Notes under the pieces: model-generated
Databases searched by the model: none
Told to the model about the DNA's origin: nothing
What the model saw: the letters and a program-made list of their open reading frames with translations, nothing else
Shown here: piece after piece, positions 43,855-58,392 of the stretch
How positions within the stretch are numbered: the first letter of the stretch is position 1
How the letters are laid out: the number at the start of each line of letters is the position of its first letter
DNA from: Apostichopus japonicus
Lineage: Eukaryota; Echinodermata; Holothuroidea; Aspidochirotida; Stichopodidae
Direction: 5' to 3'
NCBI RefSeq assembly: GCF_037975245.1
Contig: NC_092569.1
Span: forward strand, 8,180,501 to 8,244,500
DNA: 64,000 nucleotides
Program-made: the position numbers and the translations under genes

Positions 43855-45480
43855 GCACATTCGATTGATCGGTACCGCACATTCGATTGATCGGTACCGC
43901 ACATTCGATTGATCGATACCGCACATTCGATTGATCGATACCGCACATTCGATAGATCGATACTGCGCATTCGATTAGTCGATAACGCACATCGATTGAT
44001 CGATACCGCACATCGATTGATCGATACTGCGCTTTCGATTTATCGGTACCGCACATTCGATTGATCGGTACCGCACATTCGATTAATCGGTAACGCACAT
44101 TCGATTGATCGGTACCGCACATTTAATTGATCGATTCTGCTCTATCGATTGATCGATACCGCACATTCGATTGATCGGTAGCGAACATTCGATTGATCGA
44201 TACCGCACATTCGATTGATCGACACCGCACATTCGATTGATCGGTAACACACATTCGATTGATCGATAACGCACATTCGATTGATCGATACCGCACATTC
44301 GATTGATCGATACCGCACATTCGAAAGATCTATACTGCGCATTCGATTAGTCGATAACGCACATTGATTGATCGATACCGCACATTCGATTGGTCGATAC
44401 TGCGCTTTCGATTTATCGGTACCGAACATTCGAATGATCGGTACCGCACATTCGATTGATCGATACCGCACATTCGATTGATCGGTACGGCACATTCGAT
44501 TGATCGATAACGCACATTCGATTGATCGATACCGCACTTTCGATTGATCGATACCGCACATTCGATTGATCGATAACGCACATTCGATTGATCGGTAACA
44601 CAAATTCGATAGATCGGTACGGCACATTCGATTTTCGGTATCACAGTCGATTGATCGATACAGCACATTCGATAGATCGATACTGCACATTCGATAGATC
44701 GATACTGCGCATTCGATTAGTCGATAACGCACATCGATTGATCGATACCGCACATTCGATAGATCGATACTGCGCATTCGATTAGTCGATAACGCACATC
44801 GATTGATCGATACCGCACATTCGATTGATCGATACTGCGCTTTCGATTTATCGGTACCGCACATTCGATTGATCGGTACCGCACATTCGATTAATCGGTA
44901 ACGCACATTCGATTGATCGGTACCGCACATTTAATTGATCGATTCTGCTCTATCGATTGATCGATACCGCACATTCGATTGATCGGTAGCGAACATTCGA
45001 TTGATCGATACCGCACATTCGATTGATCGACACCGCACATTCGATTTATCGGTACCGAACATTCGATTGATCGATACTGCGCTTTCGATTTATCAGTAAC
45101 GCAGATTCGATTGATCGGAACCGCACATTCGATTGATCGATAACGCACATTCGATTCATCGATACCGCACATTCGATTGATCGGTACGGCACATTCGATT
45201 GACAAATACCGCACATTCGATAGATCGATACTGCGCATTCGATTAGTTGAAAACGCACATCGATTGATCGATACCGCACATTCGATTGATCGGTACCGCA
45301 CATTCGATTGATCGATAACGCACATTCGATTGATCGGTACCGCACATACGATTGATCGATACTGCGCTATCGATTTATCGGTACTGCACATTCGATTGAT
45401 CGATACCGCACATTCGATTGATTGGTACCGCATATTCGATTCATCGGTACCGCGCATTCGATTGATCGATAACGCACATT

Positions 45481-47514
45481 CGATTAATCGTTGCAGCACT
45501 TTCGATTGATCGATACCGCACATTCGATTGATCGATACCGCACATTCGATTGATCGGTAACGCACATTCGATTGATCGGTACGGCACATTCGATTTTCAG
45601 TATCACATTCGATTGATCGATACCGCACATTCGATTGATCGATAACGCACATTCGATAGATCGATACTGCACATTCCATTAGTCGATAACGCACATCGAT
45701 TGATCGGTACCGCACATTCGATTAATCGATACCGCACATACGATTGATCGATACCGCACATTCGATTGATCGATACCGCAAATTCGATTGATCGGTACCG
45801 CATATTCGATTGATCGGTACCGCACATTCGATTGATCGGTACCGCACATTCGATTGATCGGTAACGAACATTCGATTGATCGATTCCGCACATTCGATTG
45901 ATCGATAACGCACATTCGATTGATCGATAATTCAGTTTCGATTTATCGGTACCGCTCATTCGATTGATCGGTAACGCACATTCGATTGATCGGTATTGCA
46001 CATTCGATTGATCGGTACCGCACATACGATTGATCGATACCGCACATTCGATTTATCAATAACGCAGATTCGATTGATCGTTACCGCACATTCGATTGAT
46101 CGGTACCGCGCATTCGATTGATCGGTACCGTACATTCGATTGATAGATACCGCACATTCGATTGATCGGTAGCGAACATTCGATTGATCGATACCGCACA
46201 TTCGATTGATCGATACCGCACATTCGATTGATCGATACCGCACATTCGATTGATCGATACCGCACATTCGATTGATCGATACAACACATTCGATTGATCG
46301 GTACCGAACATTCGATTGATCGGTACCGCACATACGATTGATCGGTACAGCACATTTGATTGATCGATATCGCACATTAGATTAATCGGTACTGCACATT
46401 CGATTGACCGATACGGCACATTCGATAGATCGATACTGCGCATTCGATTAGTCGATAACGCACATCGATTGATCGGTACCGTACATTCGATTGATCGTTA
46501 CCGCACATTCGATTGATCGGTAACACACATTCGATTGATCGATAACGCACATTCGATTGATCGATACCGCACATTCGATTGATCGATACCGCACATTCGA
46601 AAGATCTATACTGCGCATTCGATTAGTCGATAACGCACATTGATTGATCGATACCGCACATTCGATTGGTCGATACTGCGCTTTCGATTTATCGGTACCG
46701 AACATTCGAATGATCGGTACCGCACATTCGATTGATCGATACCGCACATTCGATTGATCGGTACGGCACATTCGATTGATCGATAACGCACATTCGATTG
46801 ATCGATACCGCACTTTCGATTGATCGATACCGCACATTCGATTGATCGATAACGCACATTCGATTGATCGGTAACACAAATTCGATAGATCGGTACGGCA
46901 CATTCGATTTTCGGTATCACAGTCGATTGATCGATACAGCACATTCGATAGATCGATACTGCACATTCCTTTAGTTGATAACGCACATCGATTGATCGAT
47001 ACCGCACATTCGATTGATCGATACTGCGCTTTCGATTTATCGGTACAACGTATTCGATTGATCGGTACCGCACATTCGATTGATCGATACCGCACATTCG
47101 ATTGATCGATACCGCACATTCGATAGATCGATACTGCGCATTCGATTATTCGATAACGCACATCGATTGATCGATACCGCACATTCGATTGATCGATACT
47201 GCGCTTTCGATTGATCGGTACCGAACATTTGATTGATCGATACTGCGCTTTCGATTGATCAGTAACGCAGATTCGATTGATCGGTACCGCACATTCGATT
47301 GATCGGTAACGCACATTCGATTGATCGATACCGCACATTCGATTGATCGGTACGGCACATTCGATTGACAAATACAGCACATTCGATAGATCGATACTGC
47401 GCATTCGATTAGTCGAAAACGCACATCGATTGATCGATACCGCACATTCGATTGATCGGTACCGCACATTCGATTGATCGATAACGCACATTCGATTGAT
47501 CGATAACGCACATT
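45481..47514 (+). repeat. 2,034-bp subunit, copy 1
   Basis: The anchor is the monomer CGATTAATCGTTGCAGC at 45,481. The same anchor recurs at 47,515, 49,702, 51,735, 56,337 and 58,393, each time followed by the same order of variants: 19-bp CGATTTTCAGTATCACATT, CATTCCATTAGTCG, GATAATTCAGTTTCG, TTTATCAATAA, GATACAACAC, AAAGATCTATACTGCG. Confidence 0.85.
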
Positions 47515-48075
47515 CGATTAATCGTTGCAGCACTTTCGATTGATCGATACCGCACATTCGATTGATCGATACCGCACATTCGATTGATCGGTAACGCACA
47601 TTCGATTGATCGGTACGGCACATTCGATTTTCAGTATCACATTCGATTGATCGATACCGCACATTCGATTGATCGATAACGCACATTCGATAGATCGATA
47701 CTGCACATTCCATTAGTCGATAACGCACATCGATTGATCGGTACCGCACATTCGATTAATCGATACCGCACATACGATTGATCGATACCGCACATTCGAT
47801 TGATCGATACCGCAAATTCGATTGATCGGTACCGCATATTCGATTGATCGGTACCGCACATTCGATTGATCGGTACCGCACATTCGATTGATCGGTAACG
47901 AACATTCGATTGATCGATTCCGCACATTCGATTGATCGATAACGCACATTCGATTGATCGATAATTCAGTTTCGATTTATCGGTACCGCTCATTCGATTG
48001 ATCGGTAACGCACATTCGATTGATCGGTATTGCACATTCGATTGATCGGTACCGCACATACGATTGATCGATACC
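47515..48075 (+). repeat. 2,034-bp subunit, truncated copy
   Basis: Begins with the CGATTAATCGTTGCAGC anchor and follows the subunit for about 550 bp. Near 48,070 it switches to the start of the second 4,221-bp unit. Confidence 0.8.
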
Positions 48076-51000
48076 GCACATTCGATTGATCGGTACCGCA
48101 CATTCGATTGATCGGTACCGCACATTCGATTGATCGATACCGCACATTCGATTGATCGATACCGCACATTCGATAGATCGATACTGCGCATTCGATTAGT
48201 CGATAACGCACATCGATTGATCGATACCGCACATCGATTGATCGATACTGCGCTTTCGATTTATCGGTACCGCACATTCGATTGATCGGTACCGCACATT
48301 CGATTAATCGGTAACGCACATTCGATTGATCGGTACCGCACATTTAATTGATCGATTCTGCTCTATCGATTGATCGATACCGCACATTCGATTGATCGGT
48401 AGCGAACATTCGATTGATCGATACCGCACATTCGATTGATCGACACCGCACATTCGATTGATCGGTAACACACATTCGATTGATCGATAACGCACATTCG
48501 ATTGATCGATACCGCACATTCGATTGATCGATACCGCACATTCGAAAGATCTATACTGCGCATTCGATTAGTCGATAACGCACATTGATTGATCGATACC
48601 GCACATTCGATTGGTCGATACTGCGCTTTCGATTTATCGGTACCGAACATTCGAATGATCGGTACCGCACATTCGATTGATCGATACCGCACATTCGATT
48701 GATCGGTACGGCACATTCGATTGATCGATAACGCACATTCGATTGATCGATACCGCACTTTCGATTGATCGATACCGCACATTCGATTGATCGATAACGC
48801 ACATTCGATTGATCGGTAACACAAATTCGATAGATCGGTACGGCACATTCGATTTTCGGTATCACAGTCGATTGATCGATACAGCACATTCGATAGATCG
48901 ATACTGCACATTCGATAGATCGATACTGCGCATTCGATTAGTCGATAACGCACATCGATTGATCGATACCGCACATTCGATAGATCGATACTGCGCATTC
49001 GATTAGTCGATAACGCACATCGATTGATCGATACCGCACATTCGATTGATCGATACTGCGCTTTCGATTTATCGGTACCGCACATTCGATTGATCGGTAC
49101 CGCACATTCGATTAATCGGTAACGCACATTCGATTGATCGGTACCGCACATTTAATTGATCGATTCTGCTCTATCGATTGATCGATACCGCACATTCGAT
49201 TGATCGGTAGCGAACATTCGATTGATCGATACCGCACATTCGATTGATCGACACCGCACATTCGATTTATCGGTACCGAACATTCGATTGATCGATACTG
49301 CGCTTTCGATTTATCAGTAACGCAGATTCGATTGATCGGAACCGCACATTCGATTGATCGATAACGCACATTCGATTCATCGATACCGCACATTCGATTG
49401 ATCGGTACGGCACATTCGATTGACAAATACCGCACATTCGATAGATCGATACTGCGCATTCGATTAGTTGAAAACGCACATCGATTGATCGATACCGCAC
49501 ATTCGATTGATCGGTACCGCACATTCGATTGATCGATAACGCACATTCGATTGATCGGTACCGCACATACGATTGATCGATACTGCGCTATCGATTTATC
49601 GGTACTGCACATTCGATTGATCGATACCGCACATTCGATTGATTGGTACCGCATATTCGATTCATCGGTACCGCGCATTCGATTGATCGATAACGCACAT
49701 TCGATTAATCGTTGCAGCACTTTCGATTGATCGATACCGCACATTCGATTGATCGATACCGCACATTCGATTGATCGGTAACGCACATTCGATTGATCGG
49801 TACGGCACATTCGATTTTCAGTATCACATTCGATTGATCGATACCGCACATTCGATTGATCGATAACGCACATTCGATAGATCGATACTGCACATTCCAT
49901 TAGTCGATAACGCACATCGATTGATCGGTACCGCACATTCGATTAATCGATACCGCACATACGATTGATCGATACCGCACATTCGATTGATCGATACCGC
50001 AAATTCGATTGATCGGTACCGCATATTCGATTGATCGGTACCGCACATTCGATTGATCGGTACCGCACATTCGATTGATCGGTAACGAACATTCGATTGA
50101 TCGATTCCGCACATTCGATTGATCGATAACGCACATTCGATTGATCGATAATTCAGTTTCGATTTATCGGTACCGCTCATTCGATTGATCGGTAACGCAC
50201 ATTCGATTGATCGGTATTGCACATTCGATTGATCGGTACCGCACATACGATTGTCGATACCGCACATTCGATTTATCAATAACGCAGATTCGATTGATCG
50301 TTACCGCACATTCGATTGATCGGTACCGCGCATTCGATTGATCGGTACCGTACATTCGATTGATAGATACCGCACATTCGATTGATCGGTAGCGAACATT
50401 CGATTGATCGATACCGCACATTCGATTGATCGATACCGCACATTCGATTGATCGATACCGCACATTCGATTGATCGATACCGCACATTCGATTGATCGAT
50501 ACAACACATTCGATTGATCGGTACCGAACATTCGATTGATCGGTACCGCACATACGATTGATCGGTACAGCACATTTGATTGATCGATATCGCACATTAG
50601 ATTAATCGGTACTGCACATTCGATTGACCGATACGGCACATTCGATAGATCGATACTGCGCATTCGATTAGTCGATAACGCACATCGATTGATCGGTACC
50701 GTACATTCGATTGATCGTTACCGCACATTCGATTGATCGGTAACACACATTCGATTGATCGATAACGCACATTCGATTGATCGATACCGCACATTCGATT
50801 GATCGATACCGCACATTCGAAAGATCTATACTGCGCATTCGATTAGTCGATAACGCACATTGATTGATCGATACCGCACATTCGATTGGTCGATACTGCG
50901 CTTTCGATTTATCGGTACCGAACATTCGAATGATCGGTACCGCACATTCGATTGATCGATACCGCACATTCGATTGATCGGTACCGCACATTCGATTGAT

Positions 51001-52290
51001 CGATAACGCACATTCGATTGATCGATACCGCACTTTCGATTGATCGATACCGCACATTCGATTGATCGATAACGCACATTCGATTGATCGGTAACACAAA
51101 TTCGATAGATCGGTACGGCACATTCGATTTTCGGTATCACAGTCGATTGATCGATACAGCACATTCGATAGATCGATACTGCACATTCCTTTAGTTGATA
51201 ACGCACATCGATTGATCGATACCGCACATTCGATTGATCGATACTGCGCTTTCGATTTATCGGTACAACGTATTCGATTGATCGGTACCGCACATTCGAT
51301 TGATCGATACCGCACATTCGATTGATCGATACCGCACATTCGATAGATCGATACTGCGCATTCGATTATTCGATAACGCACATCGATTGATCGATACCGC
51401 ACATTCGATTGATCGATACTGCGCTTTCGATTGATCGGTACCGAACATTTGATTGATCGATACTGCGCTTTCGATTGATCAGTAACGCAGATTCGATTGA
51501 TCGGTACCGCACATTCGATTGACCGGTAACGCACATTCGATTGATCGATACCGCACATTCGATTGATCGGTACGGCACATTCGATTGACAAATACAGCAC
51601 ATTCGATAGATCGATACTGCGCATTCGATTAGTCGAAAACGCACATCGATTGATCGATACCGCACATTCGATTGATCGGTACCGCACATTCGATTGATCG
51701 ATAACGCACATTCGATTGATCGATAACGCACATTCGATTAATCGTTGCAGCACTTTCGATTGATCGATACCGCACATTCGATTGATCGATACCGCACATT
51801 CGATTGATCGGTAACGCACATTCGATTGATCGGTACGGCACATTCGATTTTCAGTATCACATTCGATTGATCGATACCGCACATTCGATTGATCGATAAC
51901 GCACATTCGATAGATCGATACTGCACATTCCATTAGTCGATAACGCACATCGATTGATCGGTACCGCACATTCGATTAATCGATACCGCACATACGATTG
52001 ATCGATACCGCACATTCGATTGATCGATACCGCAAATTCGATTGATCGGTACCGCATATTCGATTGATCGGTACCGCACATTCGATTGATCGGTACCGCA
52101 CATTCGATTGATCGGTAACGAACATTCGATTGATCGATTCCGCACATTCGATTGATCGATAACGCACATTCGATTGATCGATAATTCAGTTTCGATTTAT
52201 CGGTACCGCTCATTCGATTGATCGGTAACGCACATTCGATTGATCGGTATTGCACATTCGATTGATCGGTACCGCACATACGATTGATCG
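48076..52290 (+). repeat. 4,221-bp higher-order repeat, copy 2
   Basis: Tandem neighbour of the unit at 43,855-48,075. The offset changes from 4,221 to 4,220 at about 50,254, where one A is missing (CGATTGTCGATACC). It overlaps the first 6.64-kb unit, so the array here is nested rather than a simple chain. Confidence 0.88.
49702..51734 (+). repeat. 2,033-bp subunit, copy 2
   Basis: Same variant order as the subunit at 45,481, with the 1-bp deletion near 50,254. GGTACCGCAC at 50,981 replaces GGTACGGCAC of the sister copies. A GACCGGTAAC variant near 51,523 is private to this copy. Confidence 0.85.
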
Positions 52291-53780
52291 ATACCGCACA
52301 TTCGATTTATCAATAACGCAGATTCGATTGATCGTTACCGCACATTCGATTGATCGGTACCGCGCATTCGATTGATCGGTACCGTACATTCGATTGATAG
52401 ATACCGCACATTCGATTGATCGGTAGCGAACATTCGATTGATCGATACCGCACATTCGATTGATCGATACCGCACATTCGATTGATCGATACCGCACATT
52501 CGATTGATCGATACCGCACATTCGATTGATCGATACAACACATTCGATTGATCGGTACCGAACATTCGATTGATCGGTACCGCACATACGATTGATCGGT
52601 ACAGCACATTTGATTGATCGATATCGCACATTAGATTAATCGGTACTGCACATTCGATTGACCGATACGGCACATTCGATAGATCGATACTGCGCATTCG
52701 ATTAGTCGATAACGCACATCGATTGATCGGTACCGTACATTCGATTGATCGTTACCGCACATTCGATTGATCGGTAACACACATTCGATTGATCGATAAC
52801 GCACATTCGATTGATCGATACCGCACATTCGATTGATCGATACCGCACATTCGAAAGATCTATACTGCGCATTCGATTAGTCGATAACGCACATTGATTG
52901 ATCGATACCGCACATTCGATTGGTCGATACTGCGCTTTCGATTTATCGGTACCGAACATTCGAATGATCGGTACCGCACATTCGATTGATCGATACCGCA
53001 CATTCGATTGATCGGTACGGCACATTCGATTGATCGATAACGCACATTCGATTGATCGATACCGCACTTTCGATTGATCGATACCGCACATTCGATTGAT
53101 CGATAACGCACATTCGATTGATCGGTAACACAAATTCGATAGATCGGTACGGCACATTCGATTTTCGGTATCACAGTCGATTGATCGATACAGCACATTC
53201 GATAGATCGATACTGCACATTCCTTTAGTTGATAACGCACATCGATCGATCGATACCGCACATTCGATTGATCGATACTGCGCTTTCGATTTATCGGTAC
53301 AACGTATTCGATTGATCGGTACCGCACATTCGATTGATCGGTACCGCACATTCGATTGATCGATACCGCACATTCGATTGATCGATACCGCACATTCGAT
53401 AGATCGATACTGCGCATTCGATTATTCGATAACGCACATCGATTGATCGATACCGCACATTCGATTGATCGATACTGCGCTTTCGATTGATCGGTACCGA
53501 ACATTTGATTGATCGATACTGCGCTTTCGATTGATCAGTAACGCAGATTCGATTGATCGGTACCGCACATTCGATTGATCGGTAACGCACATTCGATTGA
53601 TCGATACCGCACATTCGATTGATCGGTACGGCACATTCGATTGACAAATACAGCACATTCGATAGATCGATACTGCGCATTCGATTAGTCGAAAACGCAC
53701 ATCGATTGATCGATACCGCACATTCGATTGATCGGTACCGCACATTCGATTGATCGATAACGCACATTCGATTGATCGGT
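51735..53780 (+). repeat. 2.05-kb subunit, copy 3
   Basis: Tandem with copy 2. The offset is 2,034 in its first 1.5 kb and 2,056 after about 53.35 kb, so it gained one GGTACCG monomer. A CGATCGATCGATACC variant near 53,244 is private to this copy. Confidence 0.85.
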
Positions 53781-56336
53781 ACCGCACATACGATTGATCG
53801 ATACTGCGCTATCGATTGATCGATACCGCACATTCGATTGATCGGTAGCGCACATTCGATTGATCGATACCGCACATTCGATTGATCGACACCGCACATT
53901 CGATTGATCGATACCGCACATTCGATTGATCGATACCGCACATTCGATAGATCGATACTGCGCATTCGATTAGTCGATAACGCACATCGATTGATCGATA
54001 CCGCACATTCGATTGATCGATACTGCGCTTTCGATTTATCGGTACCGAACATTCGATTGATCGGTACCGCACATTCGATTGATCGTTACTGCACATTCGA
54101 TTGATCGGTAACACACATTCGATAGATCGGTACCGTACATTCGATTGATCGATACTGCGCTATCGATTTATCGGTACCGCACATTCGATTGATCGGTACG
54201 GCACATTCGATTGATCGATAACGCACATTCGATTGATCGATACCGCACATTCGATTGATCGATACAACACATTCGATTGATCGGTACCGAACATTCGATT
54301 GATCGATAGCGCACATTCGATTGATCGATACCGCACATTCGATTGATCGATACCGCACATTCGATTGATCGATACCGCACATTCGATAGATCGATACTGC
54401 GCATTCGATTAGTCGATAACGCACATCGATTGATCGATACCGCACATTCGATTGATCGATACTGCGCTTTCGATTTATCGGTACCGCACATTCGATTGAT
54501 CGGTACCGCACATTCGATTAATCGGTAACGCACATTCGATTGATCGGTACCGCACATTTAATTGATCGATTCTGCTCTATCGATTGATCGATACCGCACA
54601 TTCGATTGATCGGTAGCGAACATTCGATTGATCGATACCGCACATTCGATTGATCGACACCGCACATTCGATTGATCGATACCGCACATTCGAATGATCG
54701 ATACCGCAAATTCGATTGATCGATACAACACATTCGATTGATCGGTACCGAACATTCGATTGATCGGTAACGCGCATACGATTGATCGGTAACGCATATT
54801 CGATTGATCGATATCGCACATTCGATTAATCGGTACTGCACTTTCGATTGACCGATACCGCACATTCGATAGATCGATACTGCGCATTCGATTAGTCGAT
54901 AACTCACATCGATTGATCGATACCGCACATTCGATTGATCGATACCGCACATTCGATTGATCGATACTGCGCATTCGATTGATCGGTACCGCACATTCGA
55001 TTGATCGGTACCGCACATTCGATTGATCGGTAGCGCACATTCGATTGATCGACACCGCACATTCGATTGATCGATACCGCACATTCGATTGATCGATACT
55101 GCACGTTCGATTGATCTATACCGCACATTCGATTGATCGATAACGCACATTCGATAGATCGATACTGCGCATTCAATTTATCGATAACGCACATCGATTG
55201 ATCGATACCGCACATTCGAATGATCGATACTGCGCTTTCGATTTATCAGTAACGCAGATTCGATTGCACGGTACCGCACATTCGATTGATCGGTAACGCG
55301 CATTCGTTTGATCGATAACGCACATTCGATTGATCGGTACCGCACATACGATTGATCGATACTGCGCTATCGATTTATCGGTACCGCACATTCGATTGAT
55401 CGGTACCGCACATTCGATTGATCGGTACCGCACATTCGATTGATCGATACCGCACATTCGATTGATCGATACCGCACATTCGATAGATCGATACTGCGCA
55501 TTCGATTAGTCGATAACGCACATCGATTGATCGATACCGCACATTCGATTGATCGATACTGCGCTTTCGATTTATCGGTACCGAACATTCGATTGATCGG
55601 TACCGCACATTCGATTGATCGTTACTGCACATTCGATTGATCGGTAACACACATTCGATAGATCGGTACCGCACATTCGATTGATCGATACTGCGCTATC
55701 GATTTATCGGTACCGCACATTCGATTGATCGGTACCGCACATTCGATTGATCGATACCGCACATTCGATAGATCGATACTGCGCATTCGATTAGTCGATA
55801 ACGCACATCGATTGATCGATACCGCACATTCGATTGATCGATACTGCGCTTTCGATTTATCGGTACCGCACATTCGATTGATCGGTACCGCACATTCGAT
55901 TAATCGGTAACGCACATTCGATTGATCGGTACCGCACATTTAATTGATCGATTCTGCTCTATCGATTGATCGATACCGCACATTCGATTGATCGATACCG
56001 CACATTCGAATGATCGATACCGCACATTCGATTGATCGATACAACACATTCGATTGATCGGTACCGAACATTCGATTGATCGGTAACGCACATTCGATTG
56101 ATCGGTACCGCACATTCGATTGATCGATAACGCACATTCGATTAATCGGTACCGCACATTCGATTGATCGATAACGCACATTCGATTGATCGGTACCGCA
56201 CATACGATTGATCGATACTGCGCTATCGATTTATCGGTACTGCACATTCGATTGATCGATACCGCACATTCGATTGATTGGTACCGCATATTCGATTCAT
56301 CGGTACCGCGCATTCGATTGATCGATAACGCACATT

Positions 56337-58392
56337 CGATTAATCGTTGCAGCACTTTCGATTGATCGATACCGCACATTCGATTGATCGATACCGCACA
56401 TTCGATTGATCGGTAACGCACATTCGATTGATCGGTACGGCACATTCGATTTTCAGTATCACATTCGATTGATCGATACCGCACATTCGATTGATCGATA
56501 ACGCACATTCGATAGATCGATACTGCACATTCCATTAGTCGATAACGCACATCGATTGATCGGTACCGCACATTCGATTAATCGATACCGCACATACGAT
56601 TGATCGATACCGCACATTCGATTGATCGATACCGCAAATTCGATTGATCGGTACCGCATATTCGATTGATCGGTACCGCACATTCGATTGATCGGTACCG
56701 CACATTCGATTGATCGGTAACGAACATTCGATTGATCGATTCCGCACATTCGATTGATCGATAACGCACATTCGATTGATCGATAATTCAGTTTCGATTT
56801 ATCGGTACCGCTCATTCGATTGATCGGTAACGCACATTCGATTGATCGGTATTGCACATTCGATTGATCGGTACCGCACATACGATTGATCGATACCGCA
56901 CATTCGATTTATCAATAACGCAGATTCGATTGATCGTTACCGCACATTCGATTGATCGGTACCGCGCATTCGATTGATCGGTACCGTACATTCGATTGAT
57001 AGATACCGCACATTCGATTGATCGGTAGCGAACATTCGATTGATCGATACCGCACATTCGATTGATCGATACCGCACATTCGATTGATCGATACCGCACA
57101 TTCGATTGATCGATACCGCACATTCGATTGATCGATACAACACATTCGATTGATCGGTACCGAACATTCGATTGATCGGTACCGCACATACGATTGATCG
57201 GTACAGCACATTTGATTGATCGATATCGCACATTAGATTAATCGGTACTGCACATTCGATTGACCGATACGGCACATTCGATAGATCGATACTGCGCATT
57301 CGATTAGTCGATAACGCACATCGATTGATCGGTACCGTACATTCGATTGATCGTTACCGCACATTCGATTGATCGGTAACACACATTCGATTGATCGATA
57401 ACGCACATTCGATTGATCGATACCGCACATTCGATTGATCGATACCGCACATTCGAAAGATCTATACTGCGCATTCGATTAGTCGATAACGCACATTGAT
57501 TGATCGATACCGCACATTCGATTGGTCGATACTGCGCTTTCGATTTATCGGTACCGAACATTCGAATGATCGGTACCGCACATTCGATTGATCGATACCG
57601 CACATTCGATTGATCGGTACGGCACATTCGATTGATCGATAACGCACATTCGATTGATCGATACCGCACTTTCGATTGATCGATACCGCACATTCGATTG
57701 ATCGATAACGCACATTCGATTGATCGGTAACACAAATTCGATAGATCGGTACGGCACATTCGATTTTCGGTATCACAGTCGATTGATCGATACAGCACAT
57801 TCGATAGATCGATACTGCACATTCCTTTAGTTGATAACGCACATCGATTGATCGATACCGCACATTCGATTGATCGATACTGCGCTTTCGATTTATCGGT
57901 ACAACGTATTCGATTGATCGGTACCGCACATTCGATTGATCGGTACCGCACATTCGATTGATCGACACCGCACATTCGATTGATCGATACCGCACATTCG
58001 ATAGATCGATACTGCGCATTCGATCATTCGATAACGCACATCGATTGATCGATACCGCACATTCGATTGATCGATACTGCGCTTTCGATTGATCGGTACC
58101 GAACATTTGATTGATCGATACTGCGCTTTCGATTGATCAGTAACGCAGATTCGATTGATCGGTACCGCACATTCGATTGATCGGTAACGCACATTCGATT
58201 GATCGATACCGCACATTCGATTGATCGGTACGGCACATTCGATTGACAAATACAGCACATTCGATAGATCGATACTGCGCATTCGATTAGTCGAAAACGC
58301 ACATCGATTGATCGATACCGCACATTCGATTGATCGGTACCGCACATTCGATTGATCGATAACGCACATTCGATTGATCGATAACGCACATT
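56337..58392 (+). repeat. 2,056-bp subunit, copy 4
   Basis: Anchor CGATTAATCGTTGCAGC at 56,337. It follows the same variant order as 51,735-53,780 (offset 4,602). A GATCATTCG variant near 58,022 replaces GATTATTCG. Confidence 0.85.

Larger units (their letters stand above)
43855..48075 (+). repeat. 4,221-bp higher-order repeat, copy 1
   Basis: Matches 48,076-52,290 at an offset of 4,221 bp with almost no differences visible. It contains a block of two GATAGATCG / GATTAGTCG cassettes in succession (44,690-44,800), then a 2,034-bp subunit starting at 45,481 and the beginning of a second one at 47,515. Confidence 0.88.
49530..56164 (+). repeat. 6.64-kb higher-order repeat, copy 1
   Basis: Recurs immediately downstream. 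The offset is 6,635 left of 50,254, 6,636 up to about 51.3 kb, 6,658 to about 53.3 kb, 6,636 to about 55.1 kb, then 6,658. The steps are single-monomer gains or losses and one single-base deletion. It holds two full 2-kb subunits (49,702 and 51,735) and a distal 2.4-kb part with the GATTGCACGG, CATTCGTTTG and CACGTTCG variants. Confidence 0.88.
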
